From NCBI GenBank assembly GCA_035546175.1, contig DASZWW010000494.1:1-17259 (forward strand): a stretch of 17,259 bases of DNA, read 5' to 3'. A program made the position numbers and the translations under genes. Shown one piece after another: positions 10,446-17,259 of this stretch. The notes below the pieces were generated by a model, which did not search any database, was not told where the DNA came from, and was given only the letters and a program-made list of their open reading frames with translations. Position 1 is the stretch's first letter. Every line of letters begins with the position of its first letter. The stretch comes from DASZFV01 sp035546175. Its GTDB lineage: Bacteria > Myxococcota_A > Polyangia > Fen-1088.

Positions 10446-10865
10446 TTACGCCAGCTCGGAGGACGTGAAGAAGAACGCCAGCTCGATCTTGGCGTTGTCG
10501 GGGCTGTCGCTGCCGTGGACGGCGTTCTTCTCGATGTCGGTGCCGTACTTTGCCCGGATCGTGCCGGCGGCCGCCTTCTTCGAGTCGGTCGCGCCCATGA
10601 CCTCGCGGTAGCGGGCCACGGCGTTCTCGCCCTCGATGGCCATGACGACGCAGGGGCCCGAGGTCATGAACCTGACGAGGTCGCCGAAGAACGGGCGCGC
10701 CTTGTGAACGGCGTAGAAGCCCTGGGCCTGGTCCTGCGACATCTTGAGGTAGCGCAGCCCGATGATCCGCAGGTCGCTCTTCTCGATGAGGTCGATCACG
10801 CCGCCGATGGCGCCCTTGGCCACGGCGTCGGGCTTCACGATTCCGAAGGTACGTTCGAGTGCCAT
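10446..10865 (-). CDS. ndk: Nucleoside-diphosphate kinase
   Basis: A 139-residue enzyme of the usual length that transfers the gamma-phosphate from ATP to other nucleoside diphosphates through a phosphohistidine. The N-terminal block ERTFGIVKPDAV (4-15) contains the conserved Lys11. NAVHGSDS (114-121) contains the active-site His117, and RPFFGDLVRFMTSGP is the usual middle block. The ATG at 10865 has AAAGGAG ten bases upstream. It is the last gene of the icd-mdh-sucC-sucD-ndk run, 23 bp after sucD. The pairing is logical, since succinyl-CoA ligase makes ATP or GTP and Ndk equilibrates them. The C-terminus FFFTSSELA is slightly acidic and ordinary. Confidence 0.97.
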   Translation of the reverse strand: MALERTFGIVKPDAVAKGAIGGVIDLIEKSDLRIIGLRYLKMSQDQAQGFYAVHKARPFFGDLVRFMTSGPCVVMAIEGENAVARYREVMGATDSKKAAAGTIRAKYGTDIEKNAVHGSDSPDNAKIELAFFFTSSELA

Positions 10866-10875
10866 TGAGTCAGGT

Positions 10876-10882
10876 CTCCTTT
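10876..10882 (-). promoter_or_regulatory. Ribosome binding site AAAGGAG of ndk
   Basis: A strong Shine-Dalgarno sequence in the 23-bp gap after the sucD stop, ten bases before the ndk ATG; it fixes that start. Confidence 0.7.
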
Positions 10883-10888
10883 GAAAGC

Positions 10889-11761
10889 TCAAGAGATCAG
10901 GGGGGCGATGGTCTTGCCGAGGTCGGCGGGGGTGGCGGCGATGGCGATGCCGGCGTCGCGCATGGCGGCCAACTTCTCGGCCGCCGTGCCCTTGCCGCCG
11001 CTGATGATGGCGCCAGCGTGGCCCATGCGCTTGCCGGGCGGCGCCGTCTGGCCCGCGATGAAGCCGGCGACGGGCTTCTTCATGTTGGCCTTCACGAAGC
11101 GCGCGGCCTCCTCTTCCGAGGTGCCGCCGATCTCGCCGATCATCAGCACGCCCTTCGTCTGGGGATCGGCCTCGAAGAGCCTCAGGCAGTCGATGAAGTC
11201 CATGCCCTTGACGGGATCGCCGCCGATGCCGATGGCCGTCGACTGGCCGAGGCCCAGGGTCGTCAGCTGGTGCGCGGCCTCGTAGGTGAGCGTGCCGGAG
11301 CGGGAAACGACGCCCACCTTGCCGGCCTTGTGGATGTAGCCCGGCATGATGCCGATCTTGCACTCGCCGGGCGTGATGATGCCCGGGCAGTTCGGGCCGA
11401 TGAGGGTGACGCCCGCTCGGCCCTCCAGCGCCCGCTTGGCCTTGACCATGTCGAGCGTGGGGATGCCCTCGGTGATGCAGACGACCACGGGGATGCCCGC
11501 GTCGGCGGCCTCGAGGATGGCGTCGGCCGCGCCGGGCGGCGGGACGTAGATGACGGTCGCGTTGGCGCCGGTCTTCTTGACGGCGTCCGCCACGGTGTCG
11601 AACACGGGGAAGCCCTCGTGCACGGTGCCGCCCTTGCCCGGGGTGACGCCGCCCACGACGTTCGTGCCGTACTCGCGCATCTGCTTGGCGTGGAAGGTGC
11701 CCGCCGAGCCCGTGAGGCCCTGGACGATGAGCTTGGTGTTCTTTCCGACGAGGACGGACAT
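10889..11761 (-). CDS. sucD: Succinyl-CoA ligase [ADP/GDP-forming], alpha subunit
   Basis: A 290-residue subunit, the normal size. With SucC it converts succinyl-CoA to succinate with substrate-level phosphorylation in the TCA cycle. The CoA-binding Rossmann part begins with NTKLIVQGLTGSAGTFH (8-24). TEGIPTLDM and IGPNCPGIITPGECKIGIMPG (121-141) are standard blocks. The phosphohistidine is His248 in GKRMGHAGAI. The ATG at 11761 lies two bases past the sucC stop and has AAGGAG (11772-11777) inside the end of sucC, ten bases upstream, so the subunits should be made in equal amounts. Nucleotide preference is set by the beta subunit. Confidence 0.97.
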   Translation of the reverse strand: MSVLVGKNTKLIVQGLTGSAGTFHAKQMREYGTNVVGGVTPGKGGTVHEGFPVFDTVADAVKKTGANATVIYVPPPGAADAILEAADAGIPVVVCITEGIPTLDMVKAKRALEGRAGVTLIGPNCPGIITPGECKIGIMPGYIHKAGKVGVVSRSGTLTYEAAHQLTTLGLGQSTAIGIGGDPVKGMDFIDCLRLFEADPQTKGVLMIGEIGGTSEEEAARFVKANMKKPVAGFIAGQTAPPGKRMGHAGAIISGGKGTAAEKLAAMRDAGIAIAATPADLGKTIAPLIS

Positions 11762-11763
11762 GG

Positions 11764-12953
<1,190 letters not shown>

Positions 12954-12957
<4 letters not shown>

Positions 12958-13889
12958 AGCTTCTTCGACGCCTCGATGAGCTCCCGCACGGCGCCGGCCG
13001 ACTTCTCGAGCATGGCCTTCTCGTCGGCCGTGAGGTCGATCGAGACGACCTTCTCGACGCCGCCCGCCCCGATGACGGTGGGCACGCCCATGTAGAGGTC
13101 CTTGTAGCCGTACTCGCCGTCGAGGTACGCGGCGCAGGCGACGAGGCGCTTCAAGTCCTTGAGGTACGACTCGGCCATGGCGACGGCCGACGACGCGGGC
13201 GCGTAGTAGGCGCTCGTGCCCATGAGCTTGACGATCTCGCCGCCGCCGTTGCGCGTGCGGTCGACGATGGCCGCCAGCTTGTCGGGCGCGATGAGCTGCG
13301 CGACGGGGATGCCGTTGATCGTGCAGTTGCTCGTCACGGGCACCATCGTGTCGCCGTGGCCGCCGAGCACCATGGCGCGGACGTCCTTGACCGAGGCGCC
13401 GAGCTCGTGGGCGAGGAAGAGCTGGAAGCGCGCCGAGTCGAGCACGCCGGCCATGCCGACGACCTTCTTGCCCGAAAAGCCGGTGACCTTCTTGAGCTCG
13501 TACACCATGGCGTCGAGCGGGTTCGACACGACGATGACGAAGGCGTTCGGCGCCGCCTTCTTGAGGTTCTCGCCGACGCTGCGGATGATCTTGAGGTTAA
13601 TCGAGAGCAGGTCGTCGCGCGACATGCCCGGCTTGCGCGGCACGCCGGCCGTGACGATGACGACGTCCGAGCCGGCGACGTCCGCCCAGCTCGAGCTGCC
13701 GGTGATCTTGCAGTCGTAGCCGAGCACGGCGCCGTTCTGCTCGAGGTCGAGGGCCTTGCCCTTGGCGACGCCCTCCTTCTCGGGGATGTCGAAGAGCACG
13801 ACGTCGCCGAGCTCCTTGCGCGCGACGAGCGCGGCGAGCTCGCCGCCGATGTTGCCTGCACCGATGAGGGAGATCTTTCTACGCGACAT
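12954..13889 (-). CDS. mdh: Malate dehydrogenase (NAD-dependent, LDH-like type)
   Basis: A 311-residue enzyme oxidising malate to oxaloacetate in the TCA cycle. The sequence is of the LDH-like bacterial class (as in Bacillus and Myxococcota), not the E. coli class. GAGNIGG (10-16) is the dinucleotide motif, and Asp34 in VLFDIPE favours NAD. Substrate arginines are R85 (GVPRKPGMSR), R91 and R154 (DSARF). N123 in SNPLD is conserved, and the catalytic His178 is in LGGHGDTMVP. The ATG at 13889 has AAGGAG eight bases upstream (13898-13903), just after the icd stop. It is the second gene of the operon. Confidence 0.97.
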
Positions 13890-13897
13890 GACGGGGG

Positions 13898-13903
13898 CTC
13901 CTT
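13898..13903 (-). promoter_or_regulatory. Ribosome binding site AAGGAG of mdh
   Basis: A perfect core Shine-Dalgarno sequence in the 20-base gap between the icd stop and the mdh ATG, spaced by eight bases. Confidence 0.7.
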
Positions 13904-13909
13904 GGTTCT

Positions 13910-15169
13910 TTACCGAGCGGAGGCGATATTGGCGATGATGGCGTCGCCAAAGGCTGAACAAGAGACCTCCTTCGCGCCATCCATGAGTCGGGCGAAGTCG
14001 TAGGTGACGGTCTTCTGCGCGATCGTCTTCTCGAGGGCGGCGACCGTGCGCGTCGCCGCGCCCGTCCAGCCGAGGTGCTCGAGCAGCATGACGCCCGAGA
14101 GGATGACCGAGCCCGGGTTGACCTTGTCCTGGTTGGCGTACTTCGGCGCCGTGCCGTGCGTCGCCTCGAAGACCGCGTGCCCCGTGACGTAGTTGATGTT
14201 GCCGCCCGGCGCGATGCCGATGCCGCCCACCTGCGCCGCGAGCGCGTCCGAGAGGTAGTCGCCGTTCAGGTTCAGCGTCGCGATGACGTCGAACTCGTCG
14301 GGGCGCGTGAGCACCTGCTGGAGCGTGATGTCGGCGATGGCGTCCTTGACGAGGACCTGCCCGGCCGGCGGCTTGCCGCCGCAGTCGTCCCAGCCCACGG
14401 CCTTGCCGGCGTACTCCTTCTTCACGAGGGCGTAGCCCCAGTCGCGGAAGGCGCCCTCGGTGAACTTCATGATGTTGCCCTTGTGCACGAGGGTGACGCT
14501 CTTGCGCTTGTGCTTGATGGCGTAGTCGAGCGCGGCGCGGATGAGCCGCTCGCTGCCCTCGCGCGAGACGGGCTTGACGCCGATGCCGCTCGTCGCCGGG
14601 AAGCGGATCTTCTTGACGCCCATCTGGGTCTGCAAGAAGTCGATGACCTTCTTGACCTCGGGCGACTCGGCCGCCCACTCGATGCCGGCGTAGATGTCCT
14701 CCGTGTTCTCGCGGAAGATCACCATGTTCACCTTCTCGGGCGCCTTGACCGGCGAGGGCACGCCCTTGAAGTACTGCACGGGGCGCAGGCACACGTAGAG
14801 ATCGAGCATCTGGCGGATGGCGACGTTGAGCGAGCGGATGCCGCCGCCCACGGGCGTCGTGAGCGGGCCCTTGATGCCCACGAAGTACGTCTTGAAGGCC
14901 TCGAGCGTCTCGTCGGGCAACCAGGTGTCGAAGAGGTTCTTGGACTTCTCGCCCGCGAAGACCTCGGTCCAGGCGATCTTCTTCTTGCCGGCGAACTCCT
15001 TCTCGACGGCGGCGTCGAGGACGCGCACGCTCGCGCGCCAGATGTCCGGGCCCGTCCCGTCGCCCTCGATGAAGGGGATGATCGGGCGATCGGGCACCTC
15101 GAGGCGCCCGTCGGCGTGGACGGTGATGGGGTCGGCTCCGCTCGGAATCTGTGGCTTTGCGCTCGGCAT
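13910..15169 (-). CDS. icd: Isocitrate dehydrogenase, NADP-dependent
   Basis: A 419-residue enzyme, near the 416 of E. coli Icd, turning isocitrate into 2-oxoglutarate and CO2. Substrate residues align by eye almost without gaps: Ser113, Arg119, Arg129, Arg153, Tyr160 and Lys230. The metal-site block is LNGDYLSDALAAQVGGIGIAPG (301-322). Residues that choose NADP in E. coli Icd are matched by Lys343, Tyr344, Val350, Tyr390 and Arg394. HGTAPKY and ARLMDGAKEVSCSAFGDA complete the family pattern. I chose the ATG at 15169 (MPSAKPQ) because it gives the expected length; its ribosome site (GGGG) is weak. It leads the TCA operon, and its promoter must lie in the 118-bp divergent gap. Ser113 is the AceK phosphorylation site in enterics; no aceK gene is visible here. 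Confidence 0.97.
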   Translation of the reverse strand: MPSAKPQIPSGADPITVHADGRLEVPDRPIIPFIEGDGTGPDIWRASVRVLDAAVEKEFAGKKKIAWTEVFAGEKSKNLFDTWLPDETLEAFKTYFVGIKGPLTTPVGGGIRSLNVAIRQMLDLYVCLRPVQYFKGVPSPVKAPEKVNMVIFRENTEDIYAGIEWAAESPEVKKVIDFLQTQMGVKKIRFPATSGIGVKPVSREGSERLIRAALDYAIKHKRKSVTLVHKGNIMKFTEGAFRDWGYALVKKEYAGKAVGWDDCGGKPPAGQVLVKDAIADITLQQVLTRPDEFDVIATLNLNGDYLSDALAAQVGGIGIAPGGNINYVTGHAVFEATHGTAPKYANQDKVNPGSVILSGVMLLEHLGWTGAATRTVAALEKTIAQKTVTYDFARLMDGAKEVSCSAFGDAIIANIASAR

Positions 15170-15287
15170 GACGGCCCCGATTAGGTGTGACCGGGGGGGC
15201 CCAAGGCAAGGGAAAAGTTTGTGGAATCGGCCCGCTTGGCGCCTCCCGCGAGACGAGGCCCGGCGTGCAATCCTAAGGTGCCGGCAC
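15170..15287. promoter_or_regulatory. Divergent intergenic region between icd and the GIDE-like gene
   Basis: These 118 bases must carry the promoter of the TCA operon (leftward) and probably that of the plus-strand gene. They contain a G7 run (15193-15199) and a more A-rich patch (GGGAAAAGTTTG, around 15210-15222). I found no convincing -35/-10 pair on either strand and no clear sigma-54 motif. Confidence 0.4.
15275..15280 (+). promoter_or_regulatory. Ribosome binding site AAGGTG of the GIDE-like gene
   Basis: AAGGTG lies seven bases before the ATG at 15288. It supports this start over in-frame starts farther upstream, which would read back through icd. Confidence 0.5.
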
Positions 15288-15935
15288 ATGCCTCCCGCCG
15301 CCTACGTCATCCTCGCCACCTTCGGGCTCGTGGGTCTCGTCCCTGAGCTCCTGCGGCTTCGTCGTGATCGGGCGATGCGCCGGGTGCCCGCCAAGCACGT
15401 CGCCCAGCTGCGCGCCCAGGAGGTCGCGCGCGTCCGGGGCACGGTTCGACCGCGCTCCTCGCCCGCGCGCTCGCCGGTCACGGGTCGAGCCGGCGTGTGG
15501 TTCCAGTTCGTCGTCGATCAGAGGAGCGACTTCCAGGCGGCGCCGTGGACGCCGGCGGCCAGCGGCGCCCACTTCGAGCCCTTCGACATCATCGAGGACG
15601 GCGCGGCGGTGACGGTGGAGGGCGTGGTGAGCGTCGTCGGCGAGCCCGACCACCGCGCCGAGGTCGCCTCACCCCTCACGGGGGCCCTGCGCGAGGTGCT
15701 CCGGCGCGCGGACGTCCGGGTGCCGGCGGACGTCCGCACGCACTACCGCGTCTCGGAGATCCTCCTCGGCGCGAGCGCGGTCGTCGAGGCCAGCGGCCGC
15801 GTGAGCGTGGAGATCGATCCGCGAGGAGAGCGCGAGTCGCTCCGGGGAAATCCGCTGCGCCGGTTCCTCCGCGGGACCGAGGAGGAGCCGGTGGTCATCC
15901 GGCGCGCCGCGCCCGAGGAACCCGCCGCGACCTAG
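15288..15935 (+). CDS. Small membrane-anchored protein, GIDE-domain-like
   Basis: A 215-residue protein and the only plus-strand gene. Residues 4-22 form one hydrophobic helix (AAYVILATFGLVGLVPELL), followed by a basic patch (RLRRDRAMRR), so the N-terminus is probably a membrane anchor with the rest in the cytoplasm. The body resembles the GIDE/BAM domain of MUL1-type proteins and its bacterial relatives. VARVRGTVRP precedes SPVTGRAGVWFQFVVDQ (62-78), then FDIIEDGAAVTVEG (99-112) and a late segment YRVSEILLGASAVVEASGRV (153-172). The predicted fold is a beta-rich module; its bacterial function is not established. There is no RING finger, so it is not an E3 ligase. It faces the convergent glycosidase gene, and their stop codons overlap. 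The family call is moderate. Confidence 0.6.
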   Translation: MPPAAYVILATFGLVGLVPELLRLRRDRAMRRVPAKHVAQLRAQEVARVRGTVRPRSSPARSPVTGRAGVWFQFVVDQRSDFQAAPWTPAASGAHFEPFDIIEDGAAVTVEGVVSVVGEPDHRAEVASPLTGALREVLRRADVRVPADVRTHYRVSEILLGASAVVEASGRVSVEIDPRGERESLRGNPLRRFLRGTEEEPVVIRRAAPEEPAAT

Positions 15936-17259
15936 CGACACATGGGCGCGAGCGTCGTGTACTCCTGGCCGAGCGGCGTGAGCTGGCCCGAGCCCGAGCC
16001 GAGCAGCGCCTCGCGGCCCGCGGTGCCGTCGCGGCCCGTGAACCAGGCGTAGCGGAAGACGGCAGGCTCGCCCTCGAGGTAGGGGATGGCCTGGTCCATG
16101 TACGTCTTCTCGCCGGCGGCGTCGCCCGGCGAGTCGAGGCACGAGAACTCGGTGAGCCAGATGGGCTTCCCGTACTTCTTCGCGTTGTTGATGTGGCTCT
16201 GCAGCGCGGAGAGGGTGCACGCGTACCAGTGCACGGCGATGTAGTCGACGCGGCAATTGGGGCAGGCCGCGAAGAACTGATCGAACCAAGTGAAGGGGTT
16301 CGTCTGGTTGCAGTTGCCGCCGCAGTAGTTGGGCGAGGGGCTCACGATCTTGAGCGGCGGATTGAACGAGTTCGCGATCTGCTCGATCTGCGGCCACAGC
16401 GCCGCCGCTTGCGCGGGCGTGAGGTTGGACTGCGACCCGAAGTTCGGCTCGTTGAACGTCAGCAGGTACCTGGCGGTCTTCGGGATCTGGCTGGCGGCGC
16501 CGGAGATGAAGTTGCTGCCCCAGATCATGGGGACGAACTCGACGCCGTCGCTCTGGTAGCTGCTCGCCGCGCCGCTGTCGGGCGTCTTCGCCCAGTTGTA
16601 CCACCAGCGGATCCCCGAGCTCGGCGACGACAGCGCGAGCAGATCGGCGGCGGAGTTCGAGCCGTACGCCTCGCCGCGCTTGCAGGTGGTCGTCGAGCCG
16701 CCTGCGCCGGTGGTGCCCGCCGTGCCCGAGCCCGCCGTGCCGGTCGAGCCCGCCGTGCCCGTCGAGCCGGCGGCGCCGGTCGAGCTGCCGCCCGCGCCGA
16801 AGACCTGCATCTCCCAGATCGAGTAGCCGTAGGCGGTGGCGCGCGTCGTCCCGTACATCTGGACGTAGCGCGCGCTGGCCGACAGGCCGGTCCAGTCATC
16901 GGTGCCGCCGTCGCCGGTCGTCGTGCTCTTGACGGTGGTCCAGGTCGCGTTGTCGTTCGAGACGCGCACCTGGTACGCCTTGGCGTAGGCCGCCTCCCAG
17001 AAGATCTTCACCTCGCCGATCGCCTTCGTCGCGCCGAGATCGACGGTGAGCCACTGCGGATCGCTGAACGCCGACGACCACCGCGTGGACATGCTGCCGT
17101 CGACGGCCTTGGCGGCCTCGAGCCCCGTTCCCTGCACCGAGGACGCGGTCGCCACGAGGCCCGAGTACATCGTGGCCGCGCCGGAGCCCGCGCCGGCGGC
17201 GCCGGTGGTCGTGCCGGCGGCGCCGGTGGTCGTGCCGCCCGCGCCGCCCGCGCCGGCGG
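15932..17259 (-). CDS. Secreted glycoside hydrolase: F5/8C (CBM32) plus GH128-like domain, N-terminus cut
   Basis: The frame is open to the right edge, so the true start and signal sequence are missing; the first Met (17170) is not a start but lies inside the chain. Numbering from that Met, residues 1-125 are an F5/8 type C (CBM32) sugar-binding domain (ATASSV, AVDGSMSTRW, PQWLTVDLG, IFWEAAYAKAYQVRVS). Residues 126-162 are a Gly/Ala/Ser/Thr linker. About 163-412 resemble GH128 enzymes, beta-1,3-glucanases: KRGEAYG, LLTFNEPNFG with the likely acid/base Glu241, VDYIAVHWYAC, and IWLTEFSC with the likely nucleophile Glu341, 100 residues later as expected. It probably degrades fungal or algal beta-1,3-glucan outside the cell. 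The stop shares CTAG with the convergent gene. Another Gly/Thr linker precedes residue 1, so at least one more domain or a lipobox lies beyond the edge. Confidence 0.85.
   Translation of the reverse strand, partial: AGAGGAGGTTTGAAGTTTGAAGAGSGAATMYSGLVATASSVQGTGLEAAKAVDGSMSTRWSSAFSDPQWLTVDLGATKAIGEVKIFWEAAYAKAYQVRVSNDNATWTTVKSTTTGDGGTDDWTGLSASARYVQMYGTTRATAYGYSIWEMQVFGAGGSSTGAAGSTGTAGSTGTAGSGTAGTTGAGGSTTTCKRGEAYGSNSAADLLALSSPSSGIRWWYNWAKTPDSGAASSYQSDGVEFVPMIWGSNFISGAASQIPKTARYLLTFNEPNFGSQSNLTPAQAAALWPQIEQIANSFNPPLKIVSPSPNYCGGNCNQTNPFTWFDQFFAACPNCRVDYIAVHWYACTLSALQSHINNAKKYGKPIWLTEFSCLDSPGDAAGEKTYMDQAIPYLEGEPAVFRYAWFTGRDGTAGREALLGSGSGQLTPLGQEYTTLAPMCR
16685..16795 (-). repeat. Gly/Ala/Thr linker with 18-bp repeats in the glycosidase
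   Basis: The linker between the sugar-binding and catalytic domains is built on STGTAG/STGAAG hexapeptides. The DNA shows near-identical 18-base units around 16730-16780, so it has probably grown or shrunk by slippage. Confidence 0.6.
17171..17259 (-). repeat. Low-complexity linker at the window edge, 21-bp direct repeat
   Basis: In frame upstream of the F5/8C domain this encodes Gly/Ala/Thr residues. An 18-base unit (GGCGCCGGTGGTCGTGCC) occurs at 17198-17215 and again at 17219-17236, a 21-base period encoding a seven-residue repeat. It continues past the edge. Confidence 0.6.

Noticed and set aside
17168..17170. ATG as the start of the glycosidase.
   Set aside because: It falls at the first strand of the F5/8C domain (T-M-Y-S-G). 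The frame stays open upstream with a linker-like sequence to the edge, and no ribosome site is present.

Overview
The window looks like chromosome from a very high G+C bacterium of the Myxococcota (former Deltaproteobacteria). The lineage clues are a MYXO-CTERM-type C-terminus on a Cys-rich surface protein, MopE-type repeats (C-D/N-G-x-D-N/D-D/N-C-D/N-G-x-x-D-E-G) in two envelope proteins, an icd-mdh-sucC-sucD-ndk cluster, and menaquinone genes of a UbiD/UbiX/MenG set beside a radical-SAM gene. This assignment is an inference from gene content; no rRNA gene is present. Twelve of the thirteen supported genes lie on the minus strand; one lies on the plus strand.

Right to left (the direction of most transcription): positions 15932-17259 hold the 3' part of a secreted glycoside hydrolase (F5/8C or CBM32 domain, Gly/Ala/Thr linker, GH128-like catalytic domain). 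Its N-terminus is cut off by the window edge. The only plus-strand gene, a small membrane-anchored GIDE-domain-like protein (15288-15935), converges on it, and the two stop codons share one CTAG. A short divergent promoter region (15170-15287) separates that gene from a TCA-cycle operon: isocitrate dehydrogenase, malate dehydrogenase, succinyl-CoA ligase beta and alpha, then nucleoside-diphosphate kinase (10446-15169).

Next comes a two-gene envelope unit. The first gene is a lipoprotein with four MopE-type repeats and a C-terminal formylglycine-generating-enzyme (FGE/SUMF1) fold that seems to lack the catalytic cysteine pair. The second is an 886-residue secreted von Willebrand A (VWA) protein with six MopE-type repeats, a row of small Cys-rich repeats and a MYXO-CTERM tail. 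They are 18 bp apart and probably cotranscribed. A hairpin after ndk and a -10-like box at the lipoprotein start suggest the pair is transcribed separately from the TCA operon.

The left third begins with rlmN, whose start is preceded by a perfect 8-bp hairpin. A GbsR/MarR-like regulator follows, its start touching the rlmN stop. After an AT-rich dyad island comes a tightly coupled chain: long-chain polyprenyl diphosphate synthase, UbiD-like decarboxylase, MenG/UbiE methyltransferase, UbiX flavin prenyltransferase, and the first 51 codons of a probable futalosine-pathway radical-SAM enzyme. Together these would make the side chain and carry out the late ring steps of menaquinone. The UbiX product, prenyl-FMN, is the cofactor of the UbiD enzyme.

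I saw no tRNA, rRNA, CRISPR array, transposase or attachment site. No gene-free stretch exceeds about 120 bases. The least ordinary items are the VWA/MopE/FGE envelope pair, the hairpin at the rlmN start, and the AT-rich dyad between the regulator and the menaquinone genes.
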